DNA of 7,672 bases from an uncultured Acidimicrobiaceae bacterium (GCA_903919215.1 CAIXHI010000004.1:1-7672); one strand, 5' to 3'; numbered from the stretch's first letter, positions 1 through 6,281 are shown. A program made the numbers and translations. Notes: generated by a model from the letters alone, not told the origin.

Positions 1-1209
1 CTGACGCTCAACATCGTCGTCGTGCTCGCCTGTCTCGTCGGCGCCGCAGCGCTCATCTACGGCAAGGATCAGCTCGACGGCAGGTTGCAGACCGACAAAG
101 TCGCCGTGCAAACCACGGTGCAGACAGTGCCAGCCACGCAGGTCAGCACTGACGACACCGGCAACGCCACCACAAGCCAGGCACCCGACGCCACATTCCC
201 TCCCGCCGACCCAGCCGCCCAGAACTTCCTGATCACTGGCTCTGATGCGAACGCCTGCGTCGAACCCAACTCGCCGTGGGCAGGTGCCGCCGACCCCTCC
301 CGGGCCAACATCGGCAGCCGCAGCGACACGATCATGGTGATGCGCGTCGACCCCAGCACACACGCCGCAGCAATCCTGTCGTTCCCCCGCGACCTGTGGG
401 TGAAGATCCCCGGCAAGGGCAAGAACCGCATCAACGCGGCCTATGTCAAGGACGACTACACGCTGTTACAGCAGACCCTGTACGACAACTTCGGCGTCGT
501 CATCGATCACTACATCCAGGTCGACTTCTGCGCGTTCAAGCGCATCGTCGACGGTGTCGGTGGCGTGGCCGTACCGTTCGATCACCCGATCGTGGACCGC
601 AATGTCGGCCTCGATGTCGCACCTGCTGCTGGGGAAACGCTTCCGTTCTGCCACACGTTCAGCGGCGACGAAGCCCTCGCCTACGCACGCTCACGTCACC
701 TCAAGTGGGTCGACGAAAAAGGCAAGGTGCACGAGGACCGCGCCTCCGACTTCGGTCGCATCTCGCGCCAGCAAGATTTCCTGCGGAGAGTGCTGAAGAC
801 GGCATTGAAGAAGGGTCTGTTCGATCCCGCTGTGGCGCGAGCCCTCATCGCGTCGCTACAGAACGACATCGTCACCGAGCAAGGCTTCACGGTCGACGAC
901 ATGCTGCGCTTCGCCGGCGTCATGCGCGATGTCGCCCCCGACACGATCCGCACCTATCAGGTGGACAGTGTCGGCTCCACACAGGGAGGCAGCTCCGTGC
1001 GCTTGCCGCAGATCGCAGGCAAGAACATGAAGGCGATTCTTGCGATCTTCCAGGGCAAGGCTCCACTGGCCGGCGCTCCCGACCAAGTGTTCGACACCAC
1101 TACGACCGGACCTGGCACGACCGGACCTGGCAGCACCACCACGATCGCGGGCACACCGCTGGAGAACGGCGTCGGCGACATCCTGCCGCCGAAGAACGTC
1201 GACTGCTGA
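1..1209 (+). CDS. LytR-CpsA-Psr (LCP) family cell-wall ligase, 5'-truncated by the window edge
   Basis: LCP proteins are membrane-anchored enzymes that move undecaprenyl-linked glycopolymers (teichoic acids, arabinogalactan) onto peptidoglycan on the outer face of the membrane. The frame is open from base 1, so the GTG at 22 is probably not the true start and the cytoplasmic N-terminus is missing. The first ~20 residues form a hydrophobic membrane segment (LNIVVVLACLVGAAALIY). A Thr/Pro/Ala linker follows, then the LCP domain (bases ~220-870) with GSRSDT, the SFPRDLWV strand, KNRINAAY, ALAYARSR and DFGRISRQQDFL; the Arg/Asp residues of these blocks are the known pyrophosphate and metal ligands. 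C-terminally there is a short Thr/Gly/Pro tail, and no LytR_C domain is seen. The gene converges on the VWA gene with abutting stops. The family call is firm; the polymer transferred cannot be told. Confidence 0.93.
   Translation: MTLNIVVVLACLVGAAALIYGKDQLDGRLQTDKVAVQTTVQTVPATQVSTDDTGNATTSQAPDATFPPADPAAQNFLITGSDANACVEPNSPWAGAADPSRANIGSRSDTIMVMRVDPSTHAAAILSFPRDLWVKIPGKGKNRINAAYVKDDYTLLQQTLYDNFGVVIDHYIQVDFCAFKRIVDGVGGVAVPFDHPIVDRNVGLDVAPAAGETLPFCHTFSGDEALAYARSRHLKWVDEKGKVHEDRASDFGRISRQQDFLRRVLKTALKKGLFDPAVARALIASLQNDIVTEQGFTVDDMLRFAGVMRDVAPDTIRTYQVDSVGSTQGGSSVRLPQIAGKNMKAILAIFQGKAPLAGAPDQVFDTTTTGPGTTGPGSTTTIAGTPLENGVGDILPPKNVDC
1102..1131 (+). repeat. 15-bp tandem duplication inside the LCP C-terminal tail
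   Basis: Two exact head-to-tail copies of ACGACCGGACCTGGC encode TTGPG-TTGPG in the low-complexity Thr/Gly/Pro tail of the LCP protein. The length is a multiple of three, so the frame is kept. It looks like a recent slippage event in a disordered extracytoplasmic tail and may vary in copy number between strains. Confidence 0.85.
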
Positions 1210-2100
1210 TCACGCTCGTTCGAGCGCTCGCGACACCACCTCGGCCACCGCCGACGGACCCGACACGGTCAGACACCTGGCACCGCACCGGGTGGCGAAC
1301 GCGAACGCCTCGGCGCAGTCCTCTTCCGGGGCAATGATCACCAACTCGTCGAGCGCCTGTGCTGCGACCATCGGGTCGCCGTCGACCGTGGAGCGACAAT
1401 CGCTCAACAGCACCGCAACCTTGCGCCCAGCATGGCTACGTGCCAGTTGTTCGCCAGCGGCACGCAAGGCCGAGGCAAGATCCGTCGTGCCGAAGCCGCG
1501 CAGCGACAGGATGTCGGTGACGACGGCGTCACCCGGTTTCGGCGTGAGTTGGCTCTTGGCGACCACGACGTCCTTGCCGAACGCAAGCACGCTGTAGTCG
1601 GCGGGCGACCGTGTGGCCACTGCCGCCGCCGCCAGTGCTGCGGTGGCCAGTGGACGACCACCCATCGATCCGCTGCGATCCACCATCAGACACATCGCGG
1701 TGGAGGGGCGCACCCACCCGCGGACGCGGAGTCGCTCGGCGTCGATCATGCCAGCACGACCCTCGGCGATGGCGTCGATGCTGGCATCGATGTCGAGATC
1801 CCCGCCGTCAGGCCGATACGGCATCCCCTGCAGACGACCGATCCCACGCGAGCGCGTCGGGCCGCGCTGCGCGATATCGAAGAACAACCTGCCGGCCAAC
1901 TGCCGAGCGAGTGCCCGCAACCGTTCATCGGTGGCGCCTACCAGGTCGGCCAACAGCGCGAGCGTCGCGTCAGGGTCTGCTGCCATGGCTCCCGACAACT
2001 CGTCCTCGTCAAGTTCCCCCACCTCTGGGGAGATCTGCTCGAACGTCGGATGCTGGGCCAACTCGCGTCGCGACGTACTTCGGCGTTTCGCTTTGGCCAC
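1210..2100 (-). CDS. VWA (von Willebrand factor A) domain protein, partner of MoxR ATPase
   Basis: This 296-aa protein is of the type usually encoded beside MoxR AAA+ ATPases, where the pair remodels or matures a target enzyme. Residues 1-130 form a mainly helical, charged N-terminal region. The VWA domain follows, with a complete metal-ion-dependent adhesion site: D141-x-S143-x-S145 in DRSGSMGG, the threonine in GFGTTDL (~205-206) and D234 in LLSDCRST. There is no signal peptide or membrane segment, so it should be cytoplasmic. The GTG at 2100 is the first GTG/ATG after an in-frame stop. An AAGGAGG lies about 20 nt upstream, too far for an ideal ribosome site, so the start is the least certain part. 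The gap to the MoxR stop is 44 nt, suggesting one operon. The stop abuts that of the convergent LCP gene. Confidence 0.88.
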   Translation of the reverse strand: MAKAKRRSTSRRELAQHPTFEQISPEVGELDEDELSGAMAADPDATLALLADLVGATDERLRALARQLAGRLFFDIAQRGPTRSRGIGRLQGMPYRPDGGDLDIDASIDAIAEGRAGMIDAERLRVRGWVRPSTAMCLMVDRSGSMGGRPLATAALAAAAVATRSPADYSVLAFGKDVVVAKSQLTPKPGDAVVTDILSLRGFGTTDLASALRAAGEQLARSHAGRKVAVLLSDCRSTVDGDPMVAAQALDELVIIAPEEDCAEAFAFATRCGARCLTVSGPSAVAEVVSRALERA

Positions 2101-2144
2101 CTCCGCGTCGGCCTCGTTGCCCTCCTTGGCCCGCGGTGGAGACG

Positions 2145-3080
2145 TCAGCGAGCGGGAGTCGCCCCCGTCGGGGCGTTCACTTTTCCCGACGCGTCATCGG
2201 GCTCTGAGTCGCCGTCGTCGACGAACACCTGCTGCCACAGCTCACGCACGATGTCCTCGGCCGTACGTGCACAACCCTCGCGAAGGCGCAACCGACCGCT
2301 CAACGCCACCAATCCGGCGTCGAGGCCCACACCACGATGATGTGCCGGCAACCCGCGCATCTCCCCGAGTGTGCGAGCCACAGCGGCGGTGTCGATCGCG
2401 CCGCGTACGGACGAACCGATGCGCACATCGGGATGGGTGCGACTGCGACGCACGACCTCCACGACGTTGGCCAGCCAACCGTCATGAATCGCTGCCCCGG
2501 GCAGCGCAGCACGCACGATCGCCGCCTCATCGGAGGCGTCCTGGTAGTCGACCGCCAGGCGACACACTCGGTCGTACACGGCACTGCTGATTCGAGCCGT
2601 GCCGATCGCGTCGAATGGGTTCATCGCTGCCACGAGGCGAAAACCCGGCGAAGCTGCAACCCGACCCAGCCGTGGAACATGCAACTCGCGTTCGCTCATC
2701 ACCGTGATGAGCACGTTCAACGTCTCCTCGGGGATGCGGTTGATCTCCTCGATGTACAACAACGATCCGTCGCGCATGGCCGTCACCAGCGCGCCGTCCT
2801 CGAACACCTCGGGGTCGTAGCCATCGGTGAGTACACGGGCCGGATCGAAGTGGCCGACCAGACGGGCCGGGGTCAGCTCGGCGTTGCCTTCGACGAACTC
2901 GAACCCGACACCAAGTTCACCAGCGACGGCGCGCAACAGCGTGCTTTTGCCCGTCCCTGGTGGGCCTTCCAGCAGCACGTGCCGGTCGGCGGCGAGTGCA
3001 GCGACGACGAGCTCGATCTCGCGGGCGCGCCCCACCACCCTGCCCAGCACGCGCTGGACGAGGGCAGCGGCGGCGCTCAT
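2145..3080 (-). CDS. MoxR-family AAA+ ATPase
   Basis: MoxR ATPases are chaperone-like AAA+ machines that act with VWA proteins to activate or load cofactors and metals into partner enzymes (known for methanol dehydrogenase, NorQ/D and CbbQ/O systems). From the ATG at 3080 the product is 311 aa. Walker A is GPPGTGKST (39-47), Walker B LLYIEE (107-112), sensor 1 AMNP (152-155) and a putative arginine finger lies in AVYDRV (~171). VEGNAEL and ARLVGHFDP before Walker B are typical of the family. The C-terminus is a helical lid plus an acidic tail. An alternative start 22 codons upstream would overlap the dehydrogenase by 56 nt and gives an unconvincing Ser/Thr-rich extension. The chosen ATG is 10 nt after the dehydrogenase stop, without a clear Shine-Dalgarno, so translation is probably coupled. 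Confidence 0.92.
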   Translation of the reverse strand: MSAAAALVQRVLGRVVGRAREIELVVAALAADRHVLLEGPPGTGKSTLLRAVAGELGVGFEFVEGNAELTPARLVGHFDPARVLTDGYDPEVFEDGALVTAMRDGSLLYIEEINRIPEETLNVLITVMSERELHVPRLGRVAASPGFRLVAAMNPFDAIGTARISSAVYDRVCRLAVDYQDASDEAAIVRAALPGAAIHDGWLANVVEVVRRSRTHPDVRIGSSVRGAIDTAAVARTLGEMRGLPAHHRGVGLDAGLVALSGRLRLREGCARTAEDIVRELWQQVFVDDGDSEPDDASGKVNAPTGATPAR

Positions 3081-3090
3081 CGGTGACGAA

Positions 3091-4212
3091 TCAGTGCTCG
3101 TAGATGAGCACGCCGCGGATGTTCTTGCCGGCGTACATGTCGGCATAGCCCTGGTTGATCCCCTCGAGCGGGTAGGTCGTGGTGACCATGCCGTCGAGGT
3201 CGAGCTGACCGCGGGTGTACAGCTCCATCAGCTTGGGGATGTCGTGACGCGGGTTGCCGCTGCCGAAGATGGAGCCGACGAGCGACTTCTCCAGCAGCGT
3301 GAGCAGCGATGCCGGGATGGCGATGCTCTGCTCGCTGGTGGGGTGGATGTTGGTGACGACGATCTTGCTGCGCTTGGCACCCAACCAGAACGCCTGGCTG
3401 AGGGCCTCGCTGCTGCCCACACCCATCGTCATGATCACCTTGTCGTAGCCACGGTTCCAGGTGACGGCTTCGAGCTGACCGAGGGCCTCCTCGATCGACG
3501 ATGCAGTGTGCGTGGCACCGAAGTCCATCGCCTTCTCGCGCTTGAACTCCACCGGGTCGATGGCCGTGACGACGCTGGCACCGGCGAGCTTGGCGCCCTG
3601 CACTGCGCTGGCACCGATGCCGCCGATGCCGACCACTGCGACCATGTCGCCTGGCTGCACGTCTGCCGCGTAGACCGCGGAACCCCAGCCGGTGACCACT
3701 CCACAGCCGAGCAGGCAGGCCTTGTCGAGCGGCCACTCGGGGTTGATCTTCACGCAGCTGGCCTCGTTGACGACCGTATGGTGCGAGAACGTGCCCAGGC
3801 CGCCGACGGCGAGGCGCAGATCCTGGCCCTTGGCGTGGTGACGGGAGGTTCCATCGGAGATCTGGTAACCGCTGATGCCGTTGAGGTCGCACAGGTTGCT
3901 GTGCCCACTGGAGCACGACGGGCAGCGCCCGCAGGCCGGCACGAACGCGAAGACCACATGGTCGCCTGGGGCGACGGAGAACACACCCGGGCCGACTTCC
4001 AACACGATGCCCGCGCCCTCATGGCCACCGATGACCGGCGGCTCGGGCGTGACGCCAGCGAGGTCGCCGGTGACGATGTGCTCGTCGCTGTGGCACATAC
4101 CGCTGGCCACCATCTTCACCAGCACTTCACCGGCCTTGGGCGGATCGAGCTCGATCTCCTCGATCACCCACGGAGTGTTGCGCTCCCACAGAACTGCTGC
4201 CTTCGTCTTCAC
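3091..4212 (-). CDS. NDMA-dependent (mycofactocin-associated) zinc alcohol dehydrogenase
   Basis: This 373-aa medium-chain zinc alcohol dehydrogenase oxidises alcohols to aldehydes. Catalytic zinc ligands are C40 (GMCHSDEH), H64 (GGHEGAG) and C170 (GCGVVTGWGSAV); structural zinc ligands are C94, C97, C100 and C108. The nucleotide fold has VGIGGIG (194-200) with D219 at the end of the second strand, which indicates NAD rather than NADP. The overall sequence, including MKTKAAVLWERNTPW and TSRHHAKGQDL, fits the subfamily named for using N,N-dimethyl-4-nitrosoaniline as artificial acceptor. In that subfamily NAD is held tightly and is thought to be re-oxidised by mycofactocin. Divergent location to mftABC supports this. 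The start is GTG (4212) with a GGGGG tract 7 nt upstream. It heads the dehydrogenase-MoxR-VWA operon. The physiological alcohol is not deducible. Confidence 0.93.
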   Translation of the reverse strand: MKTKAAVLWERNTPWVIEEIELDPPKAGEVLVKMVASGMCHSDEHIVTGDLAGVTPEPPVIGGHEGAGIVLEVGPGVFSVAPGDHVVFAFVPACGRCPSCSSGHSNLCDLNGISGYQISDGTSRHHAKGQDLRLAVGGLGTFSHHTVVNEASCVKINPEWPLDKACLLGCGVVTGWGSAVYAADVQPGDMVAVVGIGGIGASAVQGAKLAGASVVTAIDPVEFKREKAMDFGATHTASSIEEALGQLEAVTWNRGYDKVIMTMGVGSSEALSQAFWLGAKRSKIVVTNIHPTSEQSIAIPASLLTLLEKSLVGSIFGSGNPRHDIPKLMELYTRGQLDLDGMVTTTYPLEGINQGYADMYAGKNIRGVLIYEH

Positions 4213-4287
4213 CGGTGTACCCCCACGGGATGTCGTGACTGTCGTGTCGAAATCGTGTTGACCGCGCGCAGGTTACCCGTCGGTCAC

Positions 4288-4303
4288 CACCGGTGTCGCA
4301 CCG
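4288..4303. promoter_or_regulatory. Overlapping palindromes, candidate operator of the dehydrogenase operon
   Basis: CACCGGTG (4288-4295) overlaps CGGTG-TCG-CACCG (4291-4303), and CGGT-CACC-ACCG precedes them at 4281-4292. A second CACCGGTG sits at 4210-4217, covering the dehydrogenase GTG start. On the minus strand a possible -10 box TAACCT lies at 4275-4270, just downstream of the palindromes. A repressor bound there would overlap the promoter. The palindromes are seen directly; operator function is inferred. Confidence 0.35.
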
Positions 4304-4361
4304 TGGGGACCGCGTGCACCTGGCCATGTCCGTGCGCCCCTCGCGCACCCCCCTTTTCCGT

Positions 4362-4415
4362 CTCTGTGTCGCGGGCCTGGCCTCCATCGCCGGCGATCGC
4401 CGCCGCGACACAGAG
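4362..4415. repeat. Perfect 13-bp inverted repeat with nested palindromic loop
   Basis: CTCTGTGTCGCGG at 4362-4374 is exactly complementary to CCGCGACACAGAG at 4403-4415, with a 28-nt spacer. The spacer and edge contain two overlapping 12-bp palindromes, ATCGCCGGCGAT (4386-4397) and CGGCGATCGCCG (4391-4402). In RNA this would form a strong long hairpin; in DNA it could be a cruciform or paired protein sites. No T-tract follows on either strand, so it is not a classic intrinsic terminator. Confidence 0.8.
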
Positions 4416-4465
4416 CCGAGCGGGCGGCGAGGGGGGGGCGGCGGCGGTCGGAGGGGGGCGGCGAG

Positions 4466-4489
4466 TCAGGCGCCGTCGGACTCAGGCGC
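4466..4489. repeat. 8-bp direct repeat upstream of mftA
   Basis: TCAGGCGC occurs at 4466-4473 and 4482-4489, a 16-bp period, about 40-60 bp upstream of the likely mftA -10 box. GAGTC (4463-4467) and GACTC (4479-4483) also form a small inverted repeat across the first copy. The placement suits an activator site, but this is inference only. Confidence 0.4.
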
Positions 4490-4527
4490 ATCGCTATCCC
4501 GCTCTACGAAATCCAAGTGCGGCCCGC

Positions 4528-4533
4528 TAGTCT
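4528..4533 (+). promoter_or_regulatory. Candidate -10 box of a leaderless mftA promoter
   Basis: TAGTCT matches the actinobacterial TANNNT -10 consensus and ends 7 nt before the A of the mftA ATG at 4541. This is the spacing expected when transcription starts at the start codon itself. There is no spaced Shine-Dalgarno before that ATG (only GGCGGA directly abutting it), which fits a leaderless message. No good -35 hexamer is seen around 4505-4510. Confidence 0.45.
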
Positions 4534-4540
4534 CGGCGGA

Positions 4541-4642
4541 ATGGAGAACGAGATCGTCGACACCACCGCCGAGTCCATCGAGGTAGAGGAAGAGCTGTTG
4601 GTGGAGGAAATCTCCATCGACGGCATGTGCGGTGTCTACTGA
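4541..4642 (+). CDS. mftA: Mycofactocin precursor peptide MftA
   Basis: This 33-aa peptide ends in IDGMCGVY, the signature of mycofactocin precursors. The C-terminal Val-Tyr pair is the part that MftC decarboxylates and cross-links and that is later cut free to become the redox cofactor. The leader is strongly acidic (eleven Glu/Asp in the first 23 residues, EVEEELLVEE before the core), as expected for the stretch recognised by the MftB chaperone. The ATG at 4541 follows a TANNNT box by 7 nt. An in-frame GTG at 4517 would add 8 residues but has no ribosome site. The stop overlaps the mftB start by 11 nt, so the three mft genes are translationally coupled. Identification rests on the C-terminal motif plus order mftA-mftB-mftC and is secure despite the small size. 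Confidence 0.97.
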   Translation: MENEIVDTTAESIEVEEELLVEEISIDGMCGVY

Positions 4643-4937
4643 GCTGAGCGCTCACCCGCTGCCCGACGACCTGCTCACCCGGTCGCTCGAGCTGCATCCG
4701 CAGGTCGCGCTGCGCCCTGAACCGTTCGGCGCGCTGGCCTACCACTACGGCAACCGCCGCCTGGTGTTCCTGAAGCACCCCGACATGGTCAAGGTCGCTC
4801 GCGAGCTCGCCAACCACGCAACCCTCGCCGACACCCTGGCGGCATGTGCGGTCGACCGCACTCGTTGGCCGTCGTTCTCGAAGGCCTTCGCCTCACTCCA
4901 ACACTCCGACGTCGTTCGGGAAAGGGTCGCTCCGTGA
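4632..4937 (+). CDS. mftB: Mycofactocin peptide chaperone MftB (PqqD-like RiPP recognition element)
   Basis: This 101-aa protein belongs to the PqqD-like RiPP recognition family. MftB binds the MftA leader and presents the core to the radical SAM enzyme MftC. Visible features are the N-terminal HPQVALRPEPFGALAYHYGNRRLVFL stretch split by its Gly-Asn turn (residues 22-47), forming the winged beta-strands, followed by the helix HPDMVKVARELANHATLADTL (49-69). It has a short hydrophilic tail and no membrane segment. The start is GTG at 4632, inside the last codons of mftA (11-nt overlap), with no separate ribosome site; coupling to mftA is expected. Its TGA overlaps the mftC GTG by 4 nt. Length and context agree with known MftB proteins. 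Confidence 0.95.
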   Translation: MSTELSAHPLPDDLLTRSLELHPQVALRPEPFGALAYHYGNRRLVFLKHPDMVKVARELANHATLADTLAACAVDRTRWPSFSKAFASLQHSDVVRERVAP

Positions 4938-6076
4938 GCGTCGAATCTCTCGTCAGCCAGTTGAAGACCGGGCTCGACGCCCCGATCTGTCTCACGTGGG
5001 AACTCACCTACGCGTGCAACCTGCAGTGCGTGCACTGCCTCTCATCGTCCGGGCAGCGCGATGAGCGCGAGCTCAGCACCGCCGAGGCCAAGGGAGTGCT
5101 CGACCAACTCCGCGACCTACAGGTCTTCTACATCAACATCGGTGGTGGCGAACCGATGGTGCGCCGCGACTTCTTCGAACTCGTCGAGTACTCGATCAGT
5201 AACGGCATCGGCGTGAAGTTCTCCACCAACGGTGCGTTCATCGATGAGGAGAAGGCCCGCCGCCTGGCAGCGATGGACTACCTCGACATCCAGATCAGCC
5301 TCGACGGTGTCGATGCCGCCACCAACGACGCCGTCCGCGGCATCGGCAGCTATGACATGGCGCGACGGGCGATGGACAACCTCGCCGCGGCCAACTTCGG
5401 ACCGTTCAAGATCAGCGTCGTTGCCACGCGCCACAACGTGCCGCAACTCGATCAGTTCAAGGCGCTCGCCGACTCATACGGCGCTCAGCTGCGTCTCACC
5501 CGTCTGCGCCCCAGCGGCCGCGGCGTGGATACGTGGGACGATCTGCACCCCACGAACGCCCAGCAGCGCGAGATTTACCACTGGCTGATGGCCAACGGAG
5601 AGAACGTGCTCACGGGCGATTCGTTCTTCCACCTCAACGCACTCGGCGATTCGCTGCCCGGCCTCAACATGTGCGGTGCAGGGCGAGTGGTGTGTCTCGT
5701 CGATCCCGTCGGCGATGTGTACGCGTGCCCGTTCGTGATCCATGGCGATTTCAAGGCTGGCAATGTGCGCGACGAGGGCGGGTTCGCGAAGGTGTGGCGC
5801 GAGTCCGATCTGTTCCGCGAGCTGCGCGAACCACAGTCGGCTGGCGCCTGCGCGAGTTGCGGTGCGTTCGATGCCTGCCAGGGCGGTTGTATGGCGGCCA
5901 AGTTCTTCACCGGATTGCCGCTCGACGGGCCCGACCCGGAGTGCGTGGCCGGTGACGGCGAGGTGGCACTCGCCGAACTGGGCGCTCAGTCAGCGTCGAC
6001 CCCGGTGAGTGTCAGCTTCAAGCCGCGCCCCACCCCCGACCACACCAAGCCCGCCCGCACCCCCGTCCCCGCGTAA
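4934..6076 (+). CDS. mftC: Mycofactocin radical SAM maturase MftC
   Basis: MftC is a cytosolic radical SAM enzyme with a SPASM domain. Together with MftB it oxidatively decarboxylates the C-terminal Tyr of MftA and then links it to the neighbouring Val. From GTG 4934 the product is 380 aa. The SAM cluster motif is C28-x3-C32-x2-C35 (YACNLQCVHC) and the SAM-binding GGGEP is at 70-74. SPASM cysteines for auxiliary Fe-S clusters are C247, C254, C265, C306, C309, C315, C319 and C337, in the familiar blocks LNMCGAG, VYACPF and CASCGAFDACQGGCM. The start was chosen because its GTG overlaps the mftB stop by 4 nt and has GGGAAAGGG 7 nt upstream. An upstream ATG at 4844 in the same frame would overlap mftB by 94 nt and is rejected. 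The Pro-rich, basic C-terminal tail (~360-380) is probably disordered. Confidence 0.97.
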   Translation: MSVESLVSQLKTGLDAPICLTWELTYACNLQCVHCLSSSGQRDERELSTAEAKGVLDQLRDLQVFYINIGGGEPMVRRDFFELVEYSISNGIGVKFSTNGAFIDEEKARRLAAMDYLDIQISLDGVDAATNDAVRGIGSYDMARRAMDNLAAANFGPFKISVVATRHNVPQLDQFKALADSYGAQLRLTRLRPSGRGVDTWDDLHPTNAQQREIYHWLMANGENVLTGDSFFHLNALGDSLPGLNMCGAGRVVCLVDPVGDVYACPFVIHGDFKAGNVRDEGGFAKVWRESDLFRELREPQSAGACASCGAFDACQGGCMAAKFFTGLPLDGPDPECVAGDGEVALAELGAQSASTPVSVSFKPRPTPDHTKPARTPVPA

Positions 6077-6083
6077 TCGCCGC

Positions 6084-6164
6084 CGGTTTCTGGGAAGAAG
6101 TTGTCCCAAGTCGGCTTCTGCGAAGGATGAGTCCCGGTTTCCGGGGGACCACGGCTTCCCAGAA
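6084..6164. repeat. Structured spacer after mftC: four CGGYTTC copies and nested inverted repeats
   Basis: CGGYTTC occurs at 6084, 6112, 6135 and 6152, alternating CGGTTTC and CGGCTTC. A perfect 10-bp inverted repeat, TTCTGGGAAG (6088-6097) with CTTCCCAGAA (6155-6164), encloses two smaller hairpins: CTTC-TGC-GAAG (6115-6125) and GTCCC...GGGAC (6131-6149). The RNA could fold as a three-way junction starting 11 nt after the mftC stop. It may stabilise or attenuate the mftABC transcript. No U-tract follows, so a standard terminator is not supported. Confidence 0.6.
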
Positions 6165-6235
6165 CGTGCAGCGAGCGGGGCGCGCAACACCGCAGAGGGG
6201 CCCAAGGGGACACAGTTCCGCAGCGGCACACGCTC

Positions 6236-6241
6236 TAAGGT
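6236..6241 (+). promoter_or_regulatory. Possible -10 box for plsY
   Basis: TAAGGT fits TANNNT and lies 40 nt before the plsY ATG, leaving room for a short leader with its ribosome site. No convincing -35 box is visible. The 205-bp gap after mftC suggests plsY may have its own promoter, and this is the best candidate seen. TANNNT is a loose pattern, so confidence is low. Confidence 0.25.
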
Positions 6242-6281
6242 GGCCCACACCGCCATGGGCCGCGTACGGAAAGGGGGCGGG

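Larger units (their letters stand above)
4213..4540. promoter_or_regulatory. Divergent control region between the dehydrogenase operon and mftABC
   Basis: No credible gene lies in these 328 bp; the open frames across it are shadows of flanking genes or of the biased composition. From left to right it holds two CACCGGTG palindromes (4210-4217 and 4288-4295), a CGGTG-TCG-CACCG palindrome (4291-4303), a perfect 13-bp inverted repeat (4362-4374/4403-4415), nested 12-bp palindromes (4386-4402), a G-rich tract (4422-4465), a TCAGGCGC direct repeat (4466-4473, 4482-4489) and a TANNNT box just before mftA. The position between two divergent units of one redox system makes it the natural place for shared regulation, for example by a TetR-type MftR or a two-component regulator. 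Neither regulator is encoded in the window. Confidence 0.7.

Noticed and set aside
276..1337. 353-codon open frame overlapping the LCP gene
   Set aside because: Arg/Pro/His-rich shadow of the LCP coding frame with no recognisable domain.
3081..3146. 22-residue N-terminal extension of the MoxR protein
   Set aside because: It overlaps the dehydrogenase coding region, is Ser/Thr/Cys-rich in an antisense-like way, and the ATG at 3080 begins the family-like sequence.
2827..4530. Long rightward open frame (567 codons) opposite the dehydrogenase and MoxR genes
   Set aside because: It is antisense to two clearly recognised genes, has no family-like motifs, and reflects GC-rich third-position bias.
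4621..4852. Exact 13-bp repeat CGGCATGTGCGGT in mftA (4621-4633) and mftB (4840-4852)
   Set aside because: The copies are read in different frames, and by rough count a 13-mer repeat somewhere in 7.7 kb is about as likely as not by chance.
4844..4933. N-terminal extension of MftC from an ATG at 4844
   Set aside because: It would overlap mftB by 94 nt and adds basic sequence unlike MftC. The GTG at 4934 has a ribosome site and the typical 4-nt overlap.
6009..6281. 91-residue N-terminal extension of PlsY
   Set aside because: It runs through the mftC 3' end and the structured spacer, has low-complexity Pro/Ser sequence, and PlsY normally starts at its first membrane segment.
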